From assembly GCA_014338405.1 (NCBI GenBank), contig JTDE01001099.1, positions 18,678 to 82,677 of the forward strand: a stretch of DNA of 64,000 nt, read 5' to 3'. The position numbers and the translations under genes were made by a program. The notes under the pieces are model-generated. The model was not told the origin of the DNA and did no database searches. It saw only the letters and a list, made by a program, of their open reading frames with translations. Numbering within the stretch: the stretch's first letter is position 1; every line of letters begins with the position of its first letter. Of this stretch, positions 13,601-27,000 are shown piece after piece. The stretch comes from Paragonimus skrjabini miyazakii. Lineage: Eukaryota; Platyhelminthes; Trematoda; Plagiorchiida; Troglotrematidae.

Positions 13601-14243
13601 GCAAAACAGTTCGTGGAACACAAATGTGTATTACAAAATGATGCGATATAAAATATTCCATACCGTGCGAAGTGCACGAGGTGAACGAGAAAATCAATGA
13701 TTGTTTGTCCAGTGATACAAAAAAGTGAGACATAACGTGAACTATGAAATGGGATCAACTAAAATAGTCTAGGAAATTGAGTTGAAAACTGCCGATAGAT
13801 TATCAATTTGCAGATGAGTAGATGAGCATGCTTTCAGAGTAATCACATCAGTTTTTCACATAACTGTACACTGGAAAGCAACTGTGAGGGGTATGAAAGA
13901 ATAGTACAAAGTCGTTGCCAACTGGGTGTGCTGGCTGGTTGGTCGCAGTCTTCTCGGACTCGGCAACAGTGTTGGTGTTTGATCTGCAGAAAGGTTTGGC
14001 TTTTGTATCACTATCGATCGGGGGGATCTGGCTCAAGCCATTGGCAAATTGGGAAGTTGAATAAATTAATACTGAACACACGAAAATGAATGAAATGGCC
14101 TGATTGTGATCTTTTTGTTCGTTAAGGTCTATATTTGTTAGATCAGCCTTCAATGCTTTTTCGCGGCGTGACAGCTAAGTCCGAAGAACCGAATCAGCTC
14201 CATGTGTTGTCTCTTTTCGAATAAATGAACGGTGACTGGACTG
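10691..14243. other. Downstream of the tetraspanin; no further gene seen
   Basis: Open frames at 10687-11013 (plus), 11874-12194 (minus) and 13848-14153 (minus) show no recognisable domain. The last lies just past the tetraspanin stop on the same strand, but no splice link to exon 3 could be supported. Confidence 0.4.
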
Positions 14244-14249
14244 TTTAAT
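14244..14249 (-). terminator. Possible poly(A) signal ATTAAA for the tetraspanin
   Basis: The minus strand reads ATTAAA about 365 bases past the stop codon. No AATAAA was noticed between it and the stop. In AT-rich sequence such a hexamer is expected by chance, so this is only a candidate. Confidence 0.2.
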
Positions 14250-14612
14250 GATTAAATTGACCTTTCACTCAGTCAGACCTGGCTGTTATCATAATTGTTT
14301 AGTTTTCCCTACAATGCATTCGGTTGCAGGCCAGCATGAAATTCATTACACAAACGAACTTTGGGTTGGACTAAAAATTTGTTTTGGTGCTGAAGAGTGT
14401 TAGTTAAAAAGAATGATAAATAAATGAACATAACCAAAACATGAATACATCATTTTAAGGTCTGATGCGCAACTCCATTCGAAGATGTGGTTTTCCTTAT
14501 CACTAAACCAACAATCAGAAGCAACCAAGGGTATCCTGAAGTAGATGGCAAAATACCCTTTAGCAGCTTATGCTGCCTTCTGTAAGCATATATTACCGTC
14601 CGCTTTGATATA

Positions 14613-15010
14613 TTAATCACGCTGCATACCCGGAATGAAGCTAAACATCTTAAAATCCAGTGGTTTATCACAGTCGATATCTTCTTCCTCGCTGAAATGT
14701 AGGTATATGGACCCGAAGACAATGCAGAGGATGGTGGATGCCATTATTACACCCGACATAGAGACAAACACAGGGAGTAGGACGTACTGAATACGGGCCT
14801 CACATCCAATTGAATAGGCATATTCTTTTAGAATGACTAACGTATCCACGTCCCATTTTTCTGAATCCGGCCGGTTGCCTAATCTTCCCCTGTGAACTGA
14901 TCTTGAAGAGTTGTAGCACTGTTCGTCATTGTACTGATTTAGGTCACAACATGAGTATGGCACATAACCAACTGGAATCGCCATGTTCGCAATGTAGTAG
15001 TCTTTGTAAG
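14613..15010 (-). CDS. Tetraspanin exon 3 (residues 164-295, stop)
   Basis: Begins after ATACTTTCAG (acceptor at 15011) with two bases that complete the codon opened in exon 2 (TCT, Ser164). It continues as YKDYYIAN, the VPYSCC motif, C195 and the GC pair, then TM4 and a tail rich in Glu and Asp. It ends at a TAA at 14613-14615. The phase 1 junction gives RES-YKDY directly after CCG, which matches the usual tetraspanin spacing with no extra exon. Whether a further alternative 3' exon exists cannot be seen. Confidence 0.9.
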
Positions 15011-18000
15011 CTGAAAGTATGTTGGGGCATAAAATAGGTGTGTTAGGATGCGGGCGGGCTAAATACTATATAAGAACAGGTTCTATTAATGTGTATAATG
15101 AATGGTGCTTCAAGTTCAACATAACAACAAAAGAATAGAGTTGAGGTGCAATGTAGTCTTAGAATGAGGAGAAATAAACACTGTGGTCGTGCACGTCAAC
15201 CGCTCAGTAAAATACTTGCATCATAATACAACTCCATCTAAACTAAAGAGAAGATATATGACAGGAATGGCTTTATCATCTGGTGATTTTGTTAACCATA
15301 CTTGTAAGGACCAGGGGATTGAGTATGGATATTTCGACTCAAATTTCCGACCAAAATATGCACGTATTCCCCTCCTGGTAGAATGAACTAGTATTGAAGA
15401 TTCTGAACACAACGTGGATTTATATACCGATCAACCTACTTGAGTCGATAACGCTTAATACTCTACCGTCACATTCATGTCAGGTACGACGGAATTATAA
15501 TTTGCGATCGTTCAGTCATATCTCTCTCGAGGTGAGGGACAGTGAAAGGTTTTGTTAACCCAACTCGATGACAAAAATTCAGTACCAAGTAACTAGACAC
15601 AACTCCCAAAATTCTTTAAACTTGTTGAAAATGTTTAGTAAAAATATTAATAAATGTCGGTTTTTTTAAATATTACCAACAAATACGACGGTCACATCAG
15701 TATATTTGTTGGCTGTACTATATTACATAGCAGAGTTCACTTTGATTCGTTTATTCATGAAAGATGCAAGCCAAGCGAAACTATTTTAAGATGAATGAAC
15801 ACCACTTCCTGCACACACGTCCTTTTTTATCCTGCGCTCACGGATGAGCAGTACTTTTGAAAGATACCGGGTTTGGTCCACAACTCAAAGCTTGGTTTGT
15901 GGCTCACACAGGGCAGATAGTACTTACAAAGCAGTGTTCCTGGTGGAAACAAATGTCATAGCAATGTGTTAAACGTTTTTGTTGTTAGAAGGCTCTTGCT
16001 GAGTAGAGCAACCGTAGGTCTGTCACAATCGCCATCTGAGCACACAAGTTTGGCTTATTTTCCCAGGGCGATAATACTTTAGTGATTCTGTATAAACACA
16101 ATTATCATTGTTGGGTGACTACAGGAATTGAGATAAACTGGATTATGCATCAAGTTTCTAGCACAAGGTTACTAGTCAAAAGGCTGGAGTAAGATTTTGA
16201 GTATTAGTTCAATGTCTCAACAAACGTTCATCCACTCCAATTGATAAGCGTCTTTAGAAATAGAAACCTTCGCTCTGGTTACAAAATAAGTTCGCAACGC
16301 CCACCTACTTGCCTCATCAAACAAAACTTTGACAGATTTTGTGATATTTTTGGTGAGCATCTTTTTTCACGAACTATTCTAACCATATATTCTATATACC
16401 TTATGTTTTAGGTATATAAAAACTAAGTGAGACGTTTTGAAATTTGTGGCTGAGATAAAAGTTAGTCGATCAAAATTGTCTGTTGTGTTGAAATGTTCTC
16501 AGGTCTGTACTAGTCATGAGTAATTTCAATTCGGACAGAAAATAGCAAGAAACATTTATCTATCCTGTCATTTATTTAAATTTAAAATCGTGCAGTCTCA
16601 TCGTTCAACTCTCACACTATCCTAAAGCGTTCATCAATCATGTCCTTTCAAGCGTGCCTTTGGTAACTTTACTATGTCCAAGTAAATGGTGTCATGCAGA
16701 CGGATGCTGGTAGACAATCGTGCGTCACGGAGCTTTTTGCAGAGACCTGTGTTGTTCGTTTTGTTGATGACATAAATCTCGCCTATCTCAAACGTTTTGC
16801 CTCTGTTTCATGTTCGTGACATTAAGAGTTGGCCACTTGGGGGCAGTCTAGCAGAATGTGTGAGTTACCGGTGAACTTGATTATTTTATACAACCGGGTT
16901 ACCGACAGCCAACCACCGTTTAATACATTTAAATCTAAAATAGTGCAATTTTGCCTATGGCACAGTGCCGAGCACCTTCTATGAGTTGGGAATCTGTGTA
17001 CCACTATGAATGAATGGAACCTGAAAAGAATCGTTCCAAGTTATCACAGTCTTTCACCGGACCGCATTTCACTGTGCAGAGAAAATTAACCGAATATTTA
17101 CGTTATCCAGTTGACTGTTTGGGATGTTTCGACTTAAACATTTTCTATACTGCTCAACCTATAGATGCTCCCTTACCTTGCATCAATCATCTAACAGTTA
17201 ATTGCGACAAAGCAGGCCACTATATTTCAATTAGCATAACAGTTAAACAGGTTGTTTAGGCTGGAACAATCTTCCGTATGTTATGAGACTTTATTGGATC
17301 ATGCTCAGACGTCAGCTAATCACACTACCCACCATAAACCTCACTTTTACAGAATAATTTACAAAATAAACGTAATATTTGGAGGCAACAAAACAACCGA
17401 GTCACAGGATTTGTAACCGGCACCCAATAGACCTTTGGATGTTCGTAATTTGAGACGCCTATCAAAACCTGTCGTGACAGCTTTGTTCCTTGATGACATT
17501 TCGTTTAAGCTGAAACCATACATTTAGAAAAAAATCCAATATTCGGACAGCCTAGCTATTAAAACCATCCCGGCAGAGCTAGTCTGCGTATGACAGTTCA
17601 CAATCTCTTCTAGTCAAATGCATTTTGTTATGCATTGGTGTTTGTTTTCTCCTGTTGAGTTTCACATTAATTTCTTTCTATCACACTGGTTTTCAACTGC
17701 CATCTCCCCGAAACATTTCACTGGAACATTTTGGCAACAATCCGAACCGTACACCTAAAGATTTATCGGTTTCATATTGACCACGTCACTATACACGTGT
17801 GTGTATGTTTCCATTGTTAAAACGGAAAGTAACCGATGCTTTCTGCACATTAGACCAATGGAATTAAACATTCAGACAACATTTTGCTGGGAGTAAAATT
17901 TTGCGGACATGCTGGTTGCATAGGCTTGTCTGGTGCACTAGTTAGTAGAATGCCAGCAGGTCCATCCAATTAATGGACAAAAATCTGAGTGTGTATATTT

Positions 18001-21000
18001 TGTAAGTAAACCATCAGTGGATAAAAACGTAAACGTGTCCAGCATAGCCAAATTCTAAACAGAGCACAGCTTTTTAGACCACCTCTCTGACATAGGTTCT
18101 GTGAAAAGGTTTTCCGTTATAATACTTCTCCAACCATCTGGCAACCAATGAATGCAAGTCTATCCCTCTGATATATTTTACTATTTTCGTCAATATATAA
18201 ATGTAATTAGTGAAAACAACATGTGTGCGGCCAATTTGCATATGCTCACTGTTCGTAACTCTCTTAAAACGTGCGTCTCCCAATGGAATCCAAACCGTAG
18301 CTCGTTAGAATGACATGCGACCATATAAGTTTTAATGCTTATCATAAATATACTGACCAGCGAGCAATTCTGACATGATGAGTGCACTAAAAAGTACCAC
18401 TTTGAATTATTAATAAGTAGTTTGGCAGATTAGGTAAGTTAGAAGAGATCCATTTGCGAAAAATCTGAACTTCGGCTCGATTTGAACCAGCGACAGAACC
18501 ACCATGTCCAAACGCGGCAAGCGCTCTACCAGCCGAGCTACGAAGCCACGACGGAGACCCAGAAATTTCACATTTGGACCTAGTTACCCACCCAACCAAC
18601 TGTGTCATATGGAATCCACTAAATGATCCAACCGACTCACTGCCCAGGCAGGATTCCTTAATCAGTTCAGGCTGGTATCTACCAACGCCACCGATGAGCA
18701 CCGAAGTTGAATTGCTGATAAGTAGTTTGGCATGGTTTTATAGCTCAGCTGGTATAGCGCTTACCGCGTCTGGACATGGTGGTTCTGCCGCTGGTTCGAA
18801 TCCAGCCGAAGTCCAAATGTTTCGCAAATGGATCTCTTCTAAAGTACCCCTTTGTTAGCTTACACAATGCTGAAGATGTTGATCCGGTTAGGATAGGACA
18901 AAATATTGGCCTCTTACATTCGATCGAATGTCAGATTCCTTGAAACCTTCCACTGAGTGTTTATGGTCAATGATACTCTCGTCTACGAAGGGGGGGAATT
19001 ATTTTCATGAGCTTGGGTACGATAGCCAGCAAATGAAAGTTGGACTTGGGTGCTTTATCTGGTTTATGTAAAGTGGCAACCGTAAACGAAAATTGAATTG
19101 TGAGAAATTATGTTACCACTCTAGAACCTCTCGTTCTACCACGTTGTTTAGAAAAAAATCTGCATACACCCGTCATTTTTAATCAGGAGAACACAAAATT
19201 ACACGCACCTCACACAACAAGAACACGGCTACTTTTCTGTGGAAATTTCGTCAGCATACAACTCTAAGTGGGAACATCTAGGGCTAATGATTTAACAGAT
19301 ATGTCGAAATGCAAGGGCTTTTAACTGCCTTTCAAAATGAAGTATGCTGTTCATTACGAATGAGGTTGTAAAGACCCCTCTGATAATACACCGTAAGGAA
19401 GTATCGGAGTTTAAACAAAATGGACAGTCTGTTTCAGGGAAGTTTCTAATTCTCCGAGACTATCGATTTATTTGTCTTGCAAAAAGCCCGCCACAACACC
19501 ATTTCAAGCGACCTTCAGAGCTGGCACAGTTGGACTGTCCGCCTTTCACGAGCGTTCTCGATCTTCGCTGCTATTTTCGGCATCATGCTAACACGCTTGG
19601 ATTCTGATTAGCACCTCATTGTATTGTCTGGACGTTTGCCTCATCCATTTTTGACCTTGCTTCGTTATTGATCACAAGCCTTATAAATAAGAACGAGTTT
19701 GTCTTTAGATGAGTTCTCTTTGGACCGGACGACATAGTGAAACACTTTTTGGAAGCCAGTCTTATTCCTGTCTGCATGCGTTAGCCTTGAATAATCGCGT
19801 TAGCTAGACACTTCCGAGTTATTTGTGTATGGTTCGTCGTTTCCTTATTTGCCTTATAGTTGCCCGTTGTCTCATTGTCTTTTATGGTCAAATTACGTGC
19901 ACGTAGACCATAGATCCAGTTACAGCTATCTGCATCATACTGATCTTCTCCAATTTGTTCTTTAGAAGCTGCTGGCACCATCTCAGAAACGACGGAAATT
20001 AGAATGAATAAATTAAATGCATAAAAGAACGTTTTTATTTATTTTGCTGAGTAACAGTTTGTACCAGTTTTGTAAAACATTTAGATAAACTGAAAGTTGC
20101 CAACAGTGGGGTATATCTGACACATTTTTCATACGGCCGATAACATAACTCCAACATACTGACTTTGGAGAGGATTTCTGAAATCAGTATCTCTAGATAG
20201 GCTACCTAATAAACTATTATTGACGAAATATTTACTATTGTTAGTTATAATTTGAAAGTTTGTTACTGCGAAGAATTGCTGTTGTACCAACCTGATTGTG
20301 CACCGTTTCTATGCTTTAGTATCAGTGGCTTTGACTGTTTATAAATTTCGCATCCGTTATTAGGGTTCTCATGATATGAGCTACGCAGAGAAATTCTGAA
20401 ACAACGACCTGTGAATTCAGTGGATAACCTTCCAAATTCCACGGTATGAAGAGATTACACGGTGCGGCACCTTTATTCGTCCAGCTGTCTGCAGTTTACT
20501 GGGTTACGCTAAACCTAACAACACCGTTACGAACTGTTGTGTTCAGGTGTACGGATTTCCTTTGAGTTAACTGACATTGGGTTTGCATCTTGCGTGCGTT
20601 GAGTACAAGCGTTGCTACCCAGGTGAATCATCATTTTCGATTAGGTTCCGAACATTAACTGCGTCACAGAGAGGACAACACAACCTTTATTAAAGTGTCA
20701 TTGCACACTGATTTACACTACCGTTACTGTTTGAACAAAATTACAAATATCCTGCACGCAATCCTGAGTACAAAACGGTTTATCACCACCACCACTGTAA
20801 CGAAGCAAACGTTGGGCTCCAACTAAGCTCAGCTGAGACTAGTACGCAGTAGTTTAAACCACTAAAATTAACAGTGTGGTCTCCAACTTAATTTTTCATT
20901 CATTTCTGGCAAATAGAGATGTCTATTTCAATTTCCCCCTTGGGTATAAGATCGAAGCTTAGTTGGAATAAATTGTTCTCATTTTATATTACAGTGCGTT

Positions 21001-24000
21001 GTTTATGAAATATCCTCATATAGGTCGTGAATATGTATATCCTCTGAACGTACATAGCGGCGTGCCTGATTCCATAGACGAGAACTGTTTAGTATGGTAC
21101 TCGTTTATGAAAAACGGTTCATTAAGTTCCCAATCGGATTGATTTATGCACAATTGGCTGTCGGTTGAGTGTAGCTGTTGTGGAGTGAACAAGATCCGCA
21201 TCTATTAACCTCTAGACTGATTAAGAGAAACGTACTACTGAAGTAAAAGGTTTATCTAGCTTATCCGTTTGGTCTGTTCATTGCTTAATGAGCACTCAGT
21301 GTATAGACCTTAGTTACACATAAGCTACACCGCGTTGGGGCGCTCACTTTGCTCCGTTGTTTCACCTAACTTCTATATTCCATGGCTGCAATCGGTTAAG
21401 CATTACTGGTAACAGACTTGGGAAGTATGATTCCACATTCAGTAATACGATGTCTTACACTTGAATTGTGTACTTTTTAAATTTGTTATCAATCATTCTT
21501 CTGATAAAGCAATCAATAATCTTATACCTGAAACAGTTTAGTGCGCTCGAAAATACCCAATGAAGTCATGAGAACGACAAGGTAGCGAACAAGGCTTGTA
21601 TTTTGTGTTTGATCATCAGGCTAATTACAACACAATAAATATGAAAACAGTGACTGGGGTGAGTCAGAGAAACGGTCAATAGAGGTTATGGACAGCGTAT
21701 GTGTTATCAGTTACGCAATCACCGTTTCAATTCGTGGGCCTGACTGATTGTGGGCCAGGGTAGATTAAGTGACCGCAAGAACTTCTTCTGAGCACAGAGG
21801 TCAGGGTTGCGAAATCGGATACTAATGGCCTCGACAACGGTCAACATTCGGAATCTCACCATCTTTGATCGATGCCTTGGCACTTGTTAAACAACTGATC
21901 AGCTAAGGGGTACATTTGCCCAGTTAACTTTGCCTAGCGATTTACTGCAAATCCGTTATTCAACCCATTCCAAAAACCGTGACATATTTGCTAGGGCTAT
22001 TGAGGTGTTTTATCCACTAATATTCATTCAATATTTCAAATGCAGGTCAAAGATTGCTGCACGGTAAGGTGACCTCTCCGATCATATTTGAAATCACTTG
22101 ACTATGTTTGTGTTTTCCACTCTGTTTACAAAACACCAATGTTTTAGCTCACTCTTACGCCAAAATAGACCAAATGTCATCGTTCTAGTATTGTTTTTAT
22201 CACTGCATTGAACTGACCAGTCGACTTTGATAAAGGAATGATTTTCTAAATTTTGAATTTGGTTTGGCTTTCGCTTAATCCATAGGTTACCGAGCCATTT
22301 GGTTTGGTAATATGATGTTGTTCGTCTCTTATTTGTCGCCTGAGCAGCAGTCTTCAGTCAGGACCTTCTCCAGAATGAGAGGCTAAAGAGCCAAGTCCCT
22401 TTATCTTCAAGACAGTAAGAAGGAAGTCCATGTACACGTCGATTACTAGCATGATAGCAATTCTTTTACCACACTGCTTATACATTCCCGTTTTACAAGT
22501 TGTACACTACTCAAATGATAGTGTTGTCTCCCCCTGGTGCTAATAGGTTTTAGAACACAGACCATTTTCACTAGTTATTAGCGTCATTTTCTAAACTAGC
22601 TCGTTAACTTCCAGGCCTTTCATCTTTAAGCTGGGTGAAACTGCCAATGTAATTTCTTTTAAGATCTAGACAAAGCTATTTTAGTGTCATCCAACGACAA
22701 ATAAATGGAAATTCCACGTGAAAAACTGCTAACTCAAAAATGGACAAAACATTGGTGACATACAAACCCTGTGCTAAAAGCCGTCTCAGCTGTTTCCATT
22801 TTTACTTGACCAAAACAATTCGACAATATGTATTTTTGGTTTTGAAACGTTTTCATCAACATTTCAAGGGTTAAGCATTAAACATTTTGAATCCTGGTCA
22901 GTCTGGGTTACACCCTATACAGACGTTTTTGATACAAGTGGATTGCAAAACCGAGAATAAGGAAGGTTGGAGAAACCGTGAAGCAAATTAGACAAAACTG
23001 AGGAAGAACTGTGGGAGTCGGAATTTCGCGCCTATAACGTAAACGTATAATTCGTTGTACTTACCGTTAAAAGTAATATTATTAAACGTTTGTTGTATTT
23101 GTTACTTTCTGTATTTAATAAACAATACAAGGTTGGCCTTATAAGTAATATCATACTCATATTACTCATACTACCTACACCGTGGGATTATTGTTCGGTT
23201 TCCACAGACAACCTTTTAAATCTTAAGTTGTGGCCTAAATAAGCAAAGTGACCTCTTTAATACCATTTTCAGAGTAAATGGATGCAAATGATGTCACTAT
23301 GTGGCGTCACGTTAAAAACCAATAGATCATGCTTTAAATCATGTGTTATAAATACACTTTTATGTTCGTTTTTGCAGAAAACCATTTCGAGTTTAATATT
23401 GAGCATTGTAAGAGGATGTACATTTGTAACGCCTCTAACTGTGTTCTTCGTTTTCATGGTACCTATCTTCAGTCTATATATATAGAGGAATACTTAATAA
23501 AGTGGTTTCCAAGCGTCTCCAAGCTGTCGAACACTGAAGTTATTACTTTAAAGCCGGTAGTACTCCAGCGTTTTTTAAAAGGTGTCACGGTAATCTCCGC
23601 CCTATATATCTGATCCTATCTGTGATGGCCTTATCTGAAGTCATCTTGGTAGCAGCGCTACATGCTGGCTTCCTTTCTTTTAAAACTGTATTTGCGGCTG
23701 TCTCACAGAAAGCTGCTAAAACAGTCCTGTTAACACAGGCCAACACAGGCCTAAATAACTCACTGTACTTAATGAAGTTGCGTAGGCGTCTGAGTGTTTC
23801 GATATCTACAGGCTTACTCCCCAAATCCTCAAGTGCTCAGTTATGGCATTATTCACCATTCTCAACAGAATTTCATTGAAGTTACTCATTTTCAAATTAA
23901 ACTTTTCGCAGAGCTATTTGGTAGATGGACATAAATTTACTAAATGCCTAGCTGTAAACTTCAGCGCTGTTCACAACTTAGGTTACCTGCGTACATTCTG

Positions 24001-27000
24001 TTTGTCCTTAACGGTCTTTTGGGCCGATTGTTCAGTTTATGGTCTTAATACAACATTAGTTTTATTCTTCCATATGTCGTCCACGACCTTGAAGACCACG
24101 GTCTCAATAAACGAAACATTAGCAAACCCTATTGATTCCTTTTATCACAAGCCTTTTGACCTCTTGAGACCACATTATTCCTAATTTCATTACTATTATT
24201 AGTAGTAAACGAGAAATCGCACAGAACATTAAGCTTACGGGTATTCAACTTACCTTAGTGTTTTATACAAACAAAGGTACATTAGTAAGCGGTGAGGGAT
24301 GTGGTTGTCAAAAATGAAACATAACTGATAATGAACTATACCTTTGACATGTTCTTTTTAGTCACCAATGATAAGTGGTGTGGGGTTTCGGTTAGTAATT
24401 GTGAAGCCACCAACAGTTGGGCCTTACATACGAACAACTGTATCTGAGTGTTTTCGTATGATAATTCGGTCGTACATAATGTAAAGCCGGGGGATGACTG
24501 CAGTATCTATGTGAACGCGAACATACGAGCAGTTGTGTGTGGTGTTCAACCGAATCAGTTACACTGAAATTATTTGAACGTAGAATACTCAGGGATGGTT
24601 TTGCAATATTTCATATCGCTTACTCTGAGGTTATTATTCAAGAAAACTCGCTTCTCTAGCCGGTTCAGGCGAATTAGATGAGACGAAGCGGAGCGATCAA
24701 CGTTCTTGTCAAATATGAGACCCTCGTGTACAATACCATGGGCCCTACGAAAAGTAAGGCCGGAGCAAAAGCGTTATTTGTCTATAAGTTGCAAAGATGA
24801 GAAGCATTAATGCACTCAATGCTTGGGTATTCGCCACTCGCATAAAAAACAACTGTCTTCTAAGAAATATAGTGAGGTGACATATGTATCATCCAGCCTT
24901 TGGTTCACACTGCTTTTTATTTGCCTTCAACCTAAACGGAATACACGTAGTATTGATTTCTGTGTTTGTACACCACATGTCACACCTCTTAGTTAATGAT
25001 CCATATACTGACCTGCGCCTTGTTTGCCTTCATTATCATATGGTTTCAGTCCACAAAGGCTTTTCTGGACACTCATAAGTCACATTTGAAATAAAACTTC
25101 CTCAGTCGTTGCACGCACATAACTAAGGCAGGAATGGTCAGATATATTATAGAAGATTTTCTGCCACAAAGCTCGTCTAACTTCAAGCTTATGACTGACC
25201 AAAAGGAATAAGTTATGCCCTCATTACCTACTTTTCCGCCCGCTTTATTTCATGGGTAACCGTTGTTAAGTAATGAACTAATTGTCAGGTGAAAGCGATT
25301 GAACCTTTGTGTAAGAGTTTTGAATCCCCGGCATTATTTCCTGGTTCATTTGATACAGCAGGTTACACGTGGATATATATATAGTTTTCACTGAAAGCTT
25401 AAATTCAGTGAAAGGCCAGGTTTTCCTTTACAAATGAATCGCTTCGTAATTAACAAATCCGACATAACGCTTGCCTGTGCTTAAATACGCTTTAGTGTTT
25501 TTGACCTATCTACGGGCTAATTTCCAAATATTGGCTAATTTCGCCCAAAATGAGAAAGCGATTAACGAGAATTTTGATCGCCTATTTTTACTTGGCAACG
25601 TAAGTTATGGTCAAACACTGCAGAATAATTATGACCACTTTTGTTTGTAAGGTTACTATGACGTTTTTTTTTAGAGAAATGTTTTGTTTCACATTGTCGC
25701 CGTGATGTACGCATTAAAAACATGAAGGTCCTGTCAGGTGTCTCGCCAGAAGCAAAAGTTGCTTCAGGAAGTTGTTAGTCCAATTGACTGAACGATGGTC
25801 AAACCAGTTTCGATAGCCTGGTTTGACATATTGGAGTAATCGAATGTGCTTACGAAAGAACGCTACTATTGATCACGAGATATACAGGTTCTCACAAGCA
25901 AGGCACTCCCTGCACAACCCTGCGTCAGAAATAATGAGCAGATGGTAACACCAGTTGGCCCTTGAATGCCCTGGAACGATAAAGTTACCGTTATTTCAAG
26001 GATAATGGCATTTGATAAAAATGGGTGCATATTACATTATTGACAAGATATGCAACTTTTGATAACGGCTTACCAAATCATTCAGATGTGTTTGTTTGTA
26101 TTGTGTTCTCGTGTAGAATGTATATAACGCATGACCAGTTTGTGTTATAATTGACTACTTCAAAAGCAGACAAGATAGCGTGAAAAAAACTACAGGGTAA
26201 GTGGGCATTTCATCGTTTAAGTAATTGAATTATGGCAACAGCCTGTTAGATAATTAATCTAGGCTTGTATTCCTCCCACTACTAAAGAACGCTTAATAGG
26301 TCTCTTACGCTGAATTTAATTCTAAACAAAACATTCAAGTAGCAAACTCTCCAAATATAAACACCATCCTTCTGTTCGACGGATCAAGCATGCCAGAAGT
26401 TCACAGTTTGACACAGAAGGCATTTTCATACCGACTTGGTACGGATTCTGTCAAAGTCACCTTTTGGTACGACTATTCTATCTTCACTGGTAACTGGTGA
26501 ACTCAAACTCATTTCACCTGCTTTAAAGTAGTAACCACAGTGAATAGAGACAATACGTCAAAAGGGCAATAAAGACTACTATATATATCTAGGAGATCTG
26601 TGGTACCTAACGCGAACTTAGTGACTCAGCGTTCAACCTGGCTAAGCATGACCCGTGTTAACTCTCGGGCCTGCCGAAGGTATACTATAATGAGTAACTC
26701 CAACATGAGAGAAAACTAAAGTCCTTTGCTTTTTCGGAAACAGGCTGGTTAACAGATATGGATGAATGCAGAAACCGCGACAATTTCAAGTGATGCTGAA
26801 TTTATACCAATCAAATTATTTCATTAACCATAAAAAAATACGATATGTCTTCATTTGAGTATTCGCACGAACTTACAAAACAGCATCCAAATAGGAATCG
26901 TGAGATTTGCCGACGATTTTCAGCGATCAACTGAAAATTGAGTCATACTTTCTATGCTTAGTAGAGAGTACTGGATTATCGGATCCCCCAGTACTGACGA

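Noticed and set aside
13848..14153. Minus-strand open frame of 101 codons just past the tetraspanin stop
   Set aside because: No acceptor or donor links it to exon 3, and exon 3 ends with a good TM4 and tail and its own stop. Treated as untranslated or intergenic.
16822..17004. Minus-strand frame ending HILLDCPQVANS, like the Cys/His end of some LINE polyproteins
   Set aside because: Only one short motif fits; no reverse transcriptase blocks lie upstream.
18734..18840. Functional tRNA gene, because A and B boxes are near perfect
   Set aside because: No clean acceptor and anticodon stems, and a related copy with the same non-tRNA tail lies in inverted orientation. A tRNA-derived repeat is the better reading.
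19781..19981. Minus-strand open frame in intron 2 with three N-glycosylation sites, possibly a cassette exon of the tetraspanin large loop
   Set aside because: An AG in the right phase exists (CCAGCAG), but only a weak donor (GTAATT) was found in phase 1. The direct exon 2 to exon 3 join already gives the normal CCG to PYSCC spacing.
23585..24184. Overlapping open frames on both strands in intron 2
   Set aside because: No known domain, no consistent frame, no splice link; most likely chance.
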